Positions 28,777 to 39,200 of a stretch of DNA of 52,463 bases are shown here, piece after piece (the stretch's first letter is position 1; each line of letters opens with the position of its first letter). This DNA is from an uncultured Chitinophagaceae bacterium. Its GTDB lineage: Bacteria > Bacteroidota > Bacteroidia > Chitinophagales > Chitinophagaceae. Made by a program: the position numbers and the translations under genes. The DNA is taken from positions 1 to 52,463 of the forward strand of contig CALLZY010000056.1 in NCBI GenBank assembly GCA_937858715.1, given 5' to 3'. Under the pieces are notes generated by a model that saw only the letters and a list, made by a program, of their open reading frames with translations, did not search any database and was not told the origin of the DNA.

Positions 28777-29727
28777 ATGAACAATGATTCAAAAATAATT
28801 ATTGTAATCCCTATTTTCAACGACTGGTCAAGTTTGGAAGAACTATTAAAAAAAATCGACAATACCACCTCGAATCAATTGTATGACACCATAGAATATC
28901 TTATCATAAATGATGGCTCCTTTAATCGTACCAATTTAAAAGACAGTCAAAATGGAAAAATTAAACTTATAAATTTAGCTACTAATCTTGGACACCAAAA
29001 GGCAATAGCAATTGGACTTTCTTGGATACATAAGTATACAAATTACAAAAAAATTGTAATAATGGATGGTGATGGAGAAGATAAACCAGAAGAACTGAAT
29101 AAATTACTTGAAGCCAGTTTAAAAAATCCTGATAAAATTATTGTTGCAAAAAGAAATGGAAGAGAAAATAGTATTTCATTTAAAATTTTCTACAGAATAT
29201 ACAGAATGACATTTCGCATACTTACTGGAAATAAAATCACATTTGGAAATTTCGTTGTTTTTCCTGCTGAATTTCTAAAAAGATTAGTATATATGCCAGA
29301 AACATGGAGCCACCTCCCCTCGACAATAATAAAAAGTAGATTACCAATTATTGAAGTTGGTACAAAGAGAGGTAATAGGTTAATGGGAAAATCAAAAATG
29401 ACCATGCATTCCCTTTTACTGCATGGATTTGCTGCCATTTCAGTTTTTAGCGAAAAAGTAACGACACGCATACTTATGGTTTCATCATTACTCACATTAT
29501 TATCTTTAGTATTAGGGTTAGCCATCTTAATAATAAAGTACTTAACAACTTTAGCAATCCCTGGTTGGACATCAACAATGGTTTTAGTTTCTGGTGTTAT
29601 TTTTCTTCAAGCAATTTTGCTATCAATGTTTGCTCTTTTTCTTTATTTATCCTCAAAATCATTATTCCGTATAATCCCTGCTATTCACTTTGAAGATTAT
29701 ATTCCTAAAGAGGATATTAATGAATAA
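28777..29727 (+). CDS. Membrane-anchored family 2 glycosyltransferase (GtrB/ArnC-like)
   Basis: 316-residue GT2 enzyme: GT-A fold from IIVIPIFNDWSSL (about 8-20), LIINDGS (42-48), NLGHQKAIAIGL (70-81), and the metal-binding DGDGED (97-102). Two C-terminal membrane helices (about 231-253 and 264-291) are typical of enzymes that load a sugar onto undecaprenyl phosphate at the inner membrane. The next gene starts inside its 3' end. A TTTG-ending motif (28758-28766) might be a promoter but fits poorly. Confidence 0.9.
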   Translation: MNNDSKIIIVIPIFNDWSSLEELLKKIDNTTSNQLYDTIEYLIINDGSFNRTNLKDSQNGKIKLINLATNLGHQKAIAIGLSWIHKYTNYKKIVIMDGDGEDKPEELNKLLEASLKNPDKIIVAKRNGRENSISFKIFYRIYRMTFRILTGNKITFGNFVVFPAEFLKRLVYMPETWSHLPSTIIKSRLPIIEVGTKRGNRLMGKSKMTMHSLLLHGFAAISVFSEKVTTRILMVSSLLTLLSLVLGLAILIIKYLTTLAIPGWTSTMVLVSGVIFLQAILLSMFALFLYLSSKSLFRIIPAIHFEDYIPKEDINE

Positions 29728-30427
29728 TACTACAAAATATATAAGTACAGAACTTGCTGTCTTTAAAGATGCGCAAAACTGGAAAAAGTATTTTTCCGAC
29801 ATTATTATTCCGTTTATTCAAGGTTCAGTATTGGAGGTTGGGGCTGGTATCGGATCTAATACACCATATCTCATCAATAAAAAGATAAATTCATTAACCT
29901 TATTAGAACCTGATAAGTCCTTTGCAAATATCCTTAAACAACAAAAAACGCAAAACCAATTCCCACAAAATTGTGATGTTATCAACGGAACACTTCAGGA
30001 TTTGAAAAAAGATTTACTGTTTGACACCATAATATATTTAGATGTATTAGAGCATATAGAAAACGATAGTGAAGAAGTAAGCGAGATATACAATCGCCTA
30101 AAACAAAATGGCAAGTTAATTATTCTGTCACCAGCATTCCCATGTATATTTAGCAAATTTGACAAGGAAATTGGTCATTATAGAAGATATACCAAGAAAA
30201 GCTTAAGAAAAATTTCAGTTAAAATGAGACCACTAAATTTACGATACCTTGATTGCTCCGGTTTTTTTTTATCTGCTGCCAACAAATACTTCCTAACACA
30301 AAAATATCCATCAAAAAAACAGGTATTTTTCTGGGATAAAGTATGTATACCGATATCAAGGTTTTTTGACCCCTTAACAAAAAACTTCTTTGGCAGAAGT
30401 ATCTTAGGTATATGGGAAAAAAAATAA
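29720..30427 (+). CDS. Class I SAM-dependent methyltransferase
   Basis: 235-residue cytoplasmic methyltransferase. Motif I VLEVGAGIGSNTP (about 37-49), motif II acidic LLEPD (about 61-65), and the YLDVLEHIE segment (about 108-116) of UbiG/BioC-type enzymes. The ATG at 29720 overlaps the preceding GT2 stop by 8 bases; an in-frame ATG ten codons upstream would extend the overlap to 38 and is less likely. Embedded in a glycan cluster, it may methylate a sugar (inferred). Confidence 0.87.
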   Translation: MNNTTKYISTELAVFKDAQNWKKYFSDIIIPFIQGSVLEVGAGIGSNTPYLINKKINSLTLLEPDKSFANILKQQKTQNQFPQNCDVINGTLQDLKKDLLFDTIIYLDVLEHIENDSEEVSEIYNRLKQNGKLIILSPAFPCIFSKFDKEIGHYRRYTKKSLRKISVKMRPLNLRYLDCSGFFLSAANKYFLTQKYPSKKQVFFWDKVCIPISRFFDPLTKNFFGRSILGIWEKK

Positions 30428-30431
30428 ACTT

Positions 30432-31964
30432 ATGTTGAATATAATTCCAAAGTGGTTCTTGCAAAAAAGGGATGTTCCTGTAGAAAAAGCCATTTTATAT
30501 TTTTCATTTTTTTTCTTTTTACTACTCTTTGTTTATAGAGTAATGCTGATATTCTCATTCAATGGGGAAATCGGAGGTATTGACAACAATTTTATTTCAG
30601 GTGTCATTAGAATGGCTGCCGGATTTGATATATACTCAAACCCTGAGAATTTGCCCTTTTCAGTTAATCAATATCCTCCACTCTATTTTGAGATTTCGGC
30701 CTTTTGTGCTGACCTATTTTGTGTTGATTTTGATTCTAACCCAATAAACATTTATTGGCTTTGCAGGGCTTTGTCGCTAACTTACGACACTTTAACGGTT
30801 TTACTAATGTTTATTATACTCAGAAAGAATTTCTGCATTAATAATTCAATTGCAATAATGCTTGCCGTTATTTTCTTCTACATACTTGGGTTTTACGGGT
30901 ACACATTTTCTAGAACAGACAGTCTCTATTTATTTTTTTACACCTTTACTATACTGAGAATTTCTGGAAAAAAATGTCCAAAAATTATAAATATTTTTTT
31001 TCTAGCAATTCTCACAGTTTTTTCTATCTTCTCTAAGCAATCCGGGATCGTTCTTCCTGTCATAATAGTATACCTTTTAGTAATAAAAGGCAACACAAAG
31101 AAAGCCTTCATCTATTTCATAACAGCAGGAACTCTTCTCTTAACAATCATATACTTTTATTCTTTAAGGCACCCATATTTTGCTCTAAACGTAATAAATG
31201 GAATAATTAATAGAATTGATCTTTCCTGGTTTTACGGAGAAATTTTTAAGCCGTTCGCCCTAACCCTACCAGCCCTCTTACTATATTACACTTTTGTAAT
31301 TTCTTTGCGATATTCACTTAATAAAAGCGATTCCAAAAAAAATCAATTGTACACTATATTTATAATTCAATTTTTTTTCAGTTTACTTATCTGCATTAAA
31401 TGGGGATCAACTTTAGGGTATTTTTATGAACCATTTTTACTTTCCCTTCTTCTATTAGGTATTGAGTTAAAAACAAAAATGAGTATGTACCCACAACTCG
31501 TTAAAAAAATACTTCGATTTTCACTTCCCCTTATTTTTATCTTCTACATTTACACACTTTCACAAATTCATCTTTTTTTTATACAAGAACAACCTATTAA
31601 AAAGAAAATTTATTATGAGCAATCTATTGTAGCTGATTACCTCAAAAAAAAATATCCCAAAACTTATATTTTTGAATCTGGAAATGTAAACAGAAATTTT
31701 TTTAAGGCGTTTTGCTATAAAAATTATGCATTTCCTAATTATGACGTTATTGACTGTTGTGCTTATCCTGATAAAATGTTTAATTATTCAAATTTGACTA
31801 ACGCTATTGTAAACGGACAGATCGGGGTTATTGTTACAGATAACAATATTCAACCAAAGGAAATATGGGGTATCAATTTGGAGAAATTCCATTATGATAC
31901 ATCTTTGTTTCAATATTCAATTTATATTCACGACAAAGCAAAAAATAATTACCTTGTACATTAA
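30432..31964 (+). CDS. Multi-pass GT-C-like glycosyltransferase (GT39/ArnT-like)
   Basis: 510-residue integral membrane protein with about ten or more hydrophobic segments. The first long periplasmic loop (about 45-105) contains a conserved-looking acidic region (GEIGGIDNNF) followed by VNQYPPLYFEIS, the layout of GT-C enzymes that use polyprenyl-phosphate sugars. A soluble C-terminal domain (about 390-510) follows. No motif fixes the family precisely. It starts 4 nt after the methyltransferase stop and lies upstream of a DPM1-like GT2 that could supply its donor. Confidence 0.75.
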   Translation: MLNIIPKWFLQKRDVPVEKAILYFSFFFFLLLFVYRVMLIFSFNGEIGGIDNNFISGVIRMAAGFDIYSNPENLPFSVNQYPPLYFEISAFCADLFCVDFDSNPINIYWLCRALSLTYDTLTVLLMFIILRKNFCINNSIAIMLAVIFFYILGFYGYTFSRTDSLYLFFYTFTILRISGKKCPKIINIFFLAILTVFSIFSKQSGIVLPVIIVYLLVIKGNTKKAFIYFITAGTLLLTIIYFYSLRHPYFALNVINGIINRIDLSWFYGEIFKPFALTLPALLLYYTFVISLRYSLNKSDSKKNQLYTIFIIQFFFSLLICIKWGSTLGYFYEPFLLSLLLLGIELKTKMSMYPQLVKKILRFSLPLIFIFYIYTLSQIHLFFIQEQPIKKKIYYEQSIVADYLKKKYPKTYIFESGNVNRNFFKAFCYKNYAFPNYDVIDCCAYPDKMFNYSNLTNAIVNGQIGVIVTDNNIQPKEIWGINLEKFHYDTSLFQYSIYIHDKAKNNYLVH

Positions 31965-31979
31965 TGCCCCAAAAGTTAA

Positions 31980-32690
31980 GTGAAAAAAGTATCCATTATA
32001 ATACCCTGCTTCAATGAAGAAAAAACAATCTCGCAGATTATCCAAAAGGTAATTGCAGCAGAGTTACCCTTAAATCTGCAAAAAGAAATTATAGTAATAA
32101 ATGACGGTTCAATAGACAGCACTAAAGAAATCCTAACAGAAAATAGAAAGCAATATCCTGAAATAATAAAAATTATTACCAATAATAAGAATCAAGGAAA
32201 AGGAATTTCAATCACAAAAGGGCTTAAAGAAACTGAAGGCGAAATACTAATAATTCAGGATGCAGATTTGGAATATGACCCTAAAGATTACGACAAATTA
32301 ATTAATCCTATCTTATATGGAAATGCGGATGTTGTATATGGCAGTAGATTTATTGGCGATGGCCCACACCGTGTACTTTTCTTCTGGCATAGAATTGGAA
32401 ACAAACTATTAACCTTTTGTTCTAACATGACAACTGGCTTGAATCTTACTGATATGGAGACTGGTTACAAGGTTTTTAAAACTGAAATATTAAAACGAAT
32501 TTGCCTAAAAGAGAAAAGATTCGGATTCGAACCAGAAGTAACAGCTAAAATCTCGAAAATAAGGGGGATTCGAATATACGAAACAGGCATTGCTTATTAT
32601 GGACGAACATATGCTGAGGGCAAAAAAATAAATTGGAAAGATGGGTTTAGAGCTTTATTTTGTATTTTCAAATACAGTCTTGTAAGATAA
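31980..32690 (+). CDS. DPM1-like family 2 glycosyltransferase (polyprenyl-phosphate sugar synthase)
   Basis: 236-residue soluble GT2: SIIIPCFNEEKTI (5-17), IVINDGSIDSTK (38-49), GKGISITKGL (73-82), and the metal-binding DADLEYDP (94-101). It matches bacterial dolichol-phosphate-mannose-synthase-like enzymes that make polyprenyl-phosphate hexose, and it lacks membrane helices. Start is GTG at 31980, because the only nearby ATG is out of frame. Its stop directly abuts the next GTG start, indicating coupling with the downstream GT-C protein. Confidence 0.9.
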   Translation: MKKVSIIIPCFNEEKTISQIIQKVIAAELPLNLQKEIIVINDGSIDSTKEILTENRKQYPEIIKIITNNKNQGKGISITKGLKETEGEILIIQDADLEYDPKDYDKLINPILYGNADVVYGSRFIGDGPHRVLFFWHRIGNKLLTFCSNMTTGLNLTDMETGYKVFKTEILKRICLKEKRFGFEPEVTAKISKIRGIRIYETGIAYYGRTYAEGKKINWKDGFRALFCIFKYSLVR

Positions 32691-34247
32691 GTGCTGTTAA
32701 GTATCATTATAGTAATTTATATTAGCTGGGTCTGTCACAGCTTTGGCTGTCTTATAAATAAAATATTACAATTCAAGTCAGCAAATCTTCCCGAACTTTT
32801 TTTTTGGAAAGCCGTTCTTGGGTTTTGTGCAATCATCTTTTTCGCATCAGTTGCATCCCTTTTTATTCCGCTTGGAGGATATGAGATACATTTGATACTG
32901 CTTCTCTTGTCATTAACAATAAGTTTCAGGAATTTTTCTTTTTTCACAGACCTGAAGGCTTTCCTACCTAGAAATTTTGTATTTATTGCACTACTTATTG
33001 TAACAGCATTATTGGCACTTGTGATGCATAGCTGGTTTATAAACCACCCGGACACAGTCGAATATCATGCTGAAACAATAGGCTGGATAAACAGGTCAAA
33101 GGCTATTCCAGGTTTATCATTTCTTAATCACAGAATCGGCTATGGAGGAAACTGGTATGTAGTCTCCTCATTGTTTAGTTTTCACTTTGCAGGATTAAAT
33201 GCACTGACATTTATTAACCTTGTAGTGCCATTGTGGTTCATCAGTTTTTTTGTTAAAAAAGCAGAGGAATATCAAAAAAAAGAAGGGGCAGTATCCTTTA
33301 TTATCATCATGATCTTTATACTTTCATTTCTCGTTTTCTCTTTCATCCGCCTTACCTTTATTTCTGCCTCTCCTGATTATATAACATCATTATTTATACT
33401 TCTTATTCTTTTTTATCTGCTATCAGGCTGCAACAATATATATATTCTTGTTTTGCTGATTGCAACAGCAATAACCATTAAACTCTTCGCTTTACCTCTT
33501 ATTGTTTTCCTTATTATCTATTCGTTAAGAGAACTAATGAAAGGAAACCTCAAGAAAGTAATTATAAGTACTATTTTTTTTATTATAATCTTATCTCCAT
33601 TTGTTGCACGGAATATAATCACTACAGGATATGCAATTTTCCCTTACCCGGAACTTCAAATTAAGAACGCCAGATTCACATTACCAAAAAAAACAGCCAA
33701 GCATGAAAAAGCCTATATAAAAGCATATAACCGTATTCCGGTTGACTATAACAATCTCTATGAAGTAAAGAAAGTTGCAAATCTCCCAATCAAAGAATGG
33801 GTGCCAATATGGTGGAAGAATAAACCACTTGCTGATAAAATCTTTTTGCTTATTAGTCTTACTTCTGTTTTAGCTTTAATAGTACTTATTAAGAAAATAA
33901 TAGTCAGAGGAGAATATGTGTTGCTTTATTGCATTATTACAACGTTATCAGGTATTGTATTCTGGTTTTATTATGCCCCAGAAATAAGACTGGGCGGGGG
34001 TTTTTTACTTGCCACTCCGGCATTAGCTATATTATCCTATACAAGAAAAAGACAATCTGCTAAATCAAAAATGCAAAAATTGACTCGGGCAATTACAATC
34101 TTGTTTACAATTGTTCTTTTCTTGTACTCAGTTTACAGATTCACTTATTATTCTGACAAAAACAGTTTGATAAGCCCAAGAGGCATCACATCGAAAACCT
34201 CTTACAGTATTGACAGACTAAAACAAATCCCTATAAATAATGATTGA
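32691..34247 (+). CDS. Large multi-pass membrane protein, probable GT-C glycosyltransferase
   Basis: 518-residue integral membrane protein with roughly twelve hydrophobic segments. After the third or fourth helix comes a periplasmic loop with HPDTVEYHAETIGWI and RIGYGGNWYV (about 118-160), resembling the acidic donor/acceptor loop of GT-C enzymes that take sugars from polyprenyl phosphate. I do not recognise a named family with certainty; a link to uncharacterised LIC_10190-type membrane proteins is possible. GTG start immediately after the previous stop. It converges with hscA with a 4-nt gap and closes the island. Confidence 0.7.
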   Translation: MLLSIIIVIYISWVCHSFGCLINKILQFKSANLPELFFWKAVLGFCAIIFFASVASLFIPLGGYEIHLILLLLSLTISFRNFSFFTDLKAFLPRNFVFIALLIVTALLALVMHSWFINHPDTVEYHAETIGWINRSKAIPGLSFLNHRIGYGGNWYVVSSLFSFHFAGLNALTFINLVVPLWFISFFVKKAEEYQKKEGAVSFIIIMIFILSFLVFSFIRLTFISASPDYITSLFILLILFYLLSGCNNIYILVLLIATAITIKLFALPLIVFLIIYSLRELMKGNLKKVIISTIFFIIILSPFVARNIITTGYAIFPYPELQIKNARFTLPKKTAKHEKAYIKAYNRIPVDYNNLYEVKKVANLPIKEWVPIWWKNKPLADKIFLLISLTSVLALIVLIKKIIVRGEYVLLYCIITTLSGIVFWFYYAPEIRLGGGFLLATPALAILSYTRKRQSAKSKMQKLTRAITILFTIVLFLYSVYRFTYYSDKNSLISPRGITSKTSYSIDRLKQIPINND

Positions 34248-34251
34248 AACT

Positions 34252-36111
34252 TTATGTAATGCTTTTACCTTTCATCGCAATACCTATCGCCTCATCCATA
34301 ACCCTCTCTGCATAAGGTCTTGAAATTTCATTTAGTCTCTCAATTGCTGACTGTATCTCATCTTTTGTGCCTGATACTATTGTTTGTCGAAGATTTCCGA
34401 TTGCTTCAATTGTATCACTATGCTCTTTTTCGCTGAGAAATGTACTATTCTTTGCAAGAAACTGTTCGGTAGTATTCAATAACTGTTCTGCTTCTGTTTG
34501 GGCTTCGACCAGTGCCCTGATCTGCATATCATCTTTTGCATGTGCTATGGAATCCATTAGCATTTCTTCTACTTCCTCATCAGTTAATCCATATTGTGGC
34601 TTAACCTCAACACTCTGTGAAACTCCGCTTCTTAGTTCTTTAGCTGTCACAACCAATATCCCATCAGCATTAATCAGAAATGACACTTCCACCTTTGGCA
34701 AGCCAGCTGGCATACCCGGAATGCCCGTAAGGTTAAACTCTGCCAGTTTACGGTTATCTTTTACCAAATCCCTTTCCCCCTGGTAAACAGAAACCCGCAT
34801 TCCGCTTTGTCCATCTTTTTGGGTGGTATACTGCCTTCCCGCTTTGGTTGGTATCTTTGAATTACGGGGGATTAATACATCCATCAGTCCACCCATAGTT
34901 TCAATACCCAGAGACAACGGTGTAATATCCAGCAACAGCATATCCCTATTATTACCGGCAAGTATATCTGCCTGTACAGCAGCTCCCAGTGCCACCACTT
35001 CATCAGGGTTTAATGTATCGTTAACCAGTTTTTTAAAATACCTGCTTACCGATTCTTTAACCAAAGGCACTCTTGTGGAGCCCCCAACCATTATTATTTC
35101 ATCTATGTCATTTATTCTCAATCCTGCATCAACCATAGCATTGCTGCAACAATTCAGGGTTTTATCAACGAGTGGCCTTATCAAAGTTTCAAACTTTTCC
35201 TTTGTCAGAAGAACTTCAGCCTCAGCAATAACACCATTGAAGGACTCATCCTTACTTAACCTTTTTTTTGCCTCCTCAGCTACAAGCCTTAATTCCTGAA
35301 CAAGATTCTTATTTACTGTCAATTCATCATTTGTAATACCCCATTCATTTACCCAGTGTTTTACAATTTCCCTGTCAAAATCATCGCCGCCCAGATAAGT
35401 GTCTCCATTTGTAGAAAGTACTTCAAATATGCCTCCTGTAATCCGAAGGATTGATATGTCGAATGTTCCTCCACCCAAATCATATACAGCAACAGTTCTT
35501 GATTCATCCTTTTTCACACCTAAGCCATAAGCAAGACTGGCAGCTGTAGGTTCATTAACAATTCTCAGAACATCAAGACCAGCCAGCTTTCCTGCATCTC
35601 TTGTAGCCTGCCTTTGCGCATCATTAAAATAAGCGGGAACAGTAATAACAGCTTTTGTCACCGGTGTTTTTAATATATGTTCTGCCCTTTCCTTAAGTTC
35701 TTTTAATATTAATGAAGAAAGTTCGACCGGAGAATAAAATTTTGTCCCAACCTGCACTTTCACAAGACTTTCTGTATTGTCATCAATTACCTTATAAGTA
35801 AAAAATGAAGCGTGGTCTTTCAGGTCATTATACGATTTTCCCATCAGCCTTTTCACAGAGAAAATTGTATTCTGAGGTTCTGAGATCAGATAGTCTTTTG
35901 CCCTGTCACCAACTGTTATCATCTCATTCTCACCGAAATGTACAATGGATGGCACCAGTGCTGCGCCATCATGTTCTTTCAAAACAACAGGCTGCTTGCT
36001 TTCAGGATGAATAATGGCCACAAGACTGTTTGTTGTCCCAAGGTCAATACCAACAATCATTTCCTGCTGCTGCAAACTTCCGGTAGCAATATTAATTCCT
36101 ATTTTGGCCAT
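34252..36111 (-). CDS. hscA: HscA-like Hsp70 chaperone
   Basis: 619-residue Hsp70. The N-terminal extension before the ATPase signature GIDLGTTNSLVAI (about 21-33) carries ATGSLQQQ. With the DnaK-like VYDLGGGTFDIS and IMVGGSTRVP motifs and the SVKRLMG segment, this fits HscA, the chaperone for iron-sulfur cluster transfer from IscU. It lacks the long charged C-terminal tail of DnaK. No isc genes are adjacent in this window, so the assignment rests on sequence. It has its own -7 box at 36134-36141. Confidence 0.88.
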   Translation of the reverse strand: MAKIGINIATGSLQQQEMIVGIDLGTTNSLVAIIHPESKQPVVLKEHDGAALVPSIVHFGENEMITVGDRAKDYLISEPQNTIFSVKRLMGKSYNDLKDHASFFTYKVIDDNTESLVKVQVGTKFYSPVELSSLILKELKERAEHILKTPVTKAVITVPAYFNDAQRQATRDAGKLAGLDVLRIVNEPTAASLAYGLGVKKDESRTVAVYDLGGGTFDISILRITGGIFEVLSTNGDTYLGGDDFDREIVKHWVNEWGITNDELTVNKNLVQELRLVAEEAKKRLSKDESFNGVIAEAEVLLTKEKFETLIRPLVDKTLNCCSNAMVDAGLRINDIDEIIMVGGSTRVPLVKESVSRYFKKLVNDTLNPDEVVALGAAVQADILAGNNRDMLLLDITPLSLGIETMGGLMDVLIPRNSKIPTKAGRQYTTQKDGQSGMRVSVYQGERDLVKDNRKLAEFNLTGIPGMPAGLPKVEVSFLINADGILVVTAKELRSGVSQSVEVKPQYGLTDEEVEEMLMDSIAHAKDDMQIRALVEAQTEAEQLLNTTEQFLAKNSTFLSEKEHSDTIEAIGNLRQTIVSGTKDEIQSAIERLNEISRPYAERVMDEAIGIAMKGKSIT

Positions 36112-36133
36112 AGCTCTCTCTCTTATGAGGCTG

Positions 36134-36141
36134 CAAAATTA
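36134..36141 (-). promoter_or_regulatory. -7 element of hscA
   Basis: TAATTTTG on the minus strand, predicted start near 36130, about 19 nt before the ATG. It lies just past the terminator of the preceding T9SS gene. No clear -33 box. Confidence 0.5.
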
Positions 36142-36145
36142 ACAA

Positions 36146-36175
36146 ATAATAAGCCCCGTCTGACAGACGGGGCTT
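36146..36175 (-). terminator. Intrinsic terminator of the porV-porU unit
   Basis: Near-perfect minus-strand hairpin AAGCCCCGTC/GACGGGGCTT (36151-36175) with a T-containing tail, 27 nt after the C25 peptidase stop. Confidence 0.85.
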
Positions 36176-36202
36176 ATGTTATGTTTCCGATTTTGGGATT
36201 TT

Positions 36203-39200
36203 CTATCTCATCAGGTACATCTTTCCATAGCCTTTATTAAAGAACTGATCAGTCTTCTCTCCCACTTCAGTATATTTGTCCAGAGACTTCCCGTTCAGGT
36301 TAGTTACAACCCTATACAGGTATATACCATTCGCCAGCTTTTGTCCATATTGATCTGTTCCATCCCACTTAAACTCGGTTATGTTTCTTCCAATATGCAG
36401 TGGCCCTAATTCATCTTTAGTAATCTCTCTTACAATTTTACCTGTAATCGTCATTATTTCTATCTTGATATTCTGGGGCACCTCAACACCAGTAATAGTA
36501 AATACAAACGCAGTAGAAGTAGTAAACGGGTTCGGATAGTTGAGCATATTTGAGATCATTGGCTTATTAAACACCCTGAATGCAACCCTGTATTCAATGT
36601 GCCCCGCTTCGTTCTCACTTCTGTCCTTACCCGTAACAATCAGTTCATATTGACCATCCTGTGTGAAGTAAGGCTTTAAGTTTAAAGTTGCAGTATTTTC
36701 CGGGTTTGGTGCCTGACCTGCCGGAGTAAACCTCAACGTGTCATTATTAAAGTAGAAACGTCTTAAGCTTCCATTTGGATACCTTACATGCAATGTTACC
36801 AAAGCCGTATCATCAAGAATCATCCACTTGGCTTCGTCTTTTAGTTTTATAAGGATGTCTGGCTTCGAAGAAACAATATCCTGGTTTAAAATATGAACGC
36901 CATCAAATGTAACATCGAGCAGTGGATTAAGACTATCAGGTTTTACATATACATTCCTGAAAGCGAAGTTGTTAAAATGATATTGCTCTAATTGATCGTT
37001 ATCTGGATTTGCCTCAATATACATCGTATTCATTCCCGATAATGATTCTGTTGCAATTTTTGCACCTATCTGAAGAGTGTCGTTGGCGTTGCCAAATGAC
37101 GGAATAGGTCTTCGCCTGGGTAATGGAATCACATGAGGTACATTGTTTCTGTCGGTTACGACCACCTTAACTTTCAGGCTGTCAAAAGGCGCTTCACTTA
37201 CGTTCTTAAATGCAACCTTATAGTCAAATGGCTCACCAACGTCCACTGTATCCTTGGATGAAAGATAAATATTTGGTGCTATTGCCCCCTCCGGAACAGG
37301 ATCATAAGTTACCCTCCAGTAGCGAAGCTGGTAGGGAGTAAGATTAACTGTATCAATTGACCTCATTCTAAGCTTCAGAAATGGATATACATCGGCGCTG
37401 ATTGAAGAAATATCAAACTGCTGCTGCGAAGGAGTGATTCCGCTAAAAATCATATCCTCTCCACCATCACTCCTTACTCCAATTACATCAACGAAAGCAG
37501 TATCGTCAACCCCATCAGCTATACCACTCCATTTCAATTGCCTCCAGGCCAAAGAAGGGCCAAATAAAGGCGAATAAAAACTCCCACTAGTTCCTTTTCC
37601 AAGAATATACTCGTTAAGAGTTTGACCTGAAAACACCGATTCAGAGAAACTCCATTTTGCAGGGAAAGTGCTTTGCTGATCCTTTTTAAAAACCAAACAC
37701 ATTCCTTTAGGCGCATTGTAAGAATCAATTTCAGCAAAGCCCTGATTTTTCAACTTATGATATAGAGAATTTCCGGATCCATAAAGCAATGTATCGTTCA
37801 TCCATTCATTTACAAAAGTATTGGATGAAAAGTTAGCATTAGCATTATTCCTGACTACAATATAATGACCTGATGGAACAAGGTCAATAAAGTCCATAGC
37901 ATTCTTTCTGCCAGAAACTGTACCAAGGAGAAAATCAAAATTTGTTTCTCTTTGTAATCCGCTGCCACAATTGAGAAGACTACCATATTGCCCCCCTGAA
38001 CCACCATTATTAAGCCACAATTTTAGGCTGTTTGGCTCAATAACATTAAAGATTATTTCATTGAAAGTACACCCTGCCCCGGCAACTTTTATGTCATTTA
38101 TGGTCACTGAATAATATGCCCCCTGTGGTGAGGTTTGTGGATAAACTCCATGGCGGATAAAAAGATTTTTTTCAATATCCCTAAAAACAAATTTTTTGCT
38201 TAAGTCATCAATATACAGTTGATTGAACGCTGAATTTTTATGCTGAAAATAGTGAGACTGATTATAACCCAAACTACTATTACTTAAATAAACAAATGAT
38301 GAATTATTCCAGACCGGATTTCCGCTTGCAGGGACCGGCGATACCCTCCAATAATAAACCATACTGTCCTGGAAAACAATGCCGGGGTTAAACTCAATAA
38401 CTCCGCCTGACGTTGTAACAGTTCTTGAGATTTTTACTGACGAATTAAACAACTCAGTGGTATCCAACTCCATCATATATTGCCTGTTTGCACTGAATGG
38501 ATTCGCCGTTGATGCTTTAAATGTGATACCCTGTTTATTAATTATGGCATAAGGATACGGATAGACAGGCCTTGCCTCATCCTCAAAAATGAAAATATCT
38601 TTTGTTATGCAGTTATTGCTTTCATACAATTCGTCAACAGCATTATCGGCATCTATACAGATAGATATTCTGTTAAGCCCTTTGTCCCGTGTAGGCACAA
38701 TTTCAATGTTGTAGTTTATTGAATCAATATACCTGATTCCCGGGATTGTATCTCTTCTGATAATTTCAGTTGTTTGGTTGGGATAAGTTCGTTTTACCTC
38801 AATAACAATATTCTTATTAATTGCTTTTCCAAGATTCATAAATTTTGCATCAATATTGAAATGACTCTCTGCCACCGAAACAAACGGAGGATTAACTTTT
38901 AACAACTGATCTTCGATTACATAGTCTGGTTTCGGTGTTGACGCTACCAGTTTCAAAGCCGGGTCACCATGCAATGTTGACTGCTCGCAGTGAAACCTGG
39001 CATAATAATCATTTTGAGTAGTAAGATTATATGTCTGGACTACTGAATTTTTCATTATTTCGCCCAGTGTTGCACCGTACTTTTCTACAGATGCAGAATT
39101 CATCATTCGTTGATTATATATATCAAGATAATAGACTATCCCAAAGTGAGTACTGGCGATTGTACCTACACTCCCTTTTGAATTCAATACATACTTTTCA

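Noticed and set aside
29690-30427. Methyltransferase starting at 29690
   Set aside because: It would overlap the preceding glycosyltransferase by 38 bases; the ATG at 29720 gives an 8-base overlap and a normal N-terminus.
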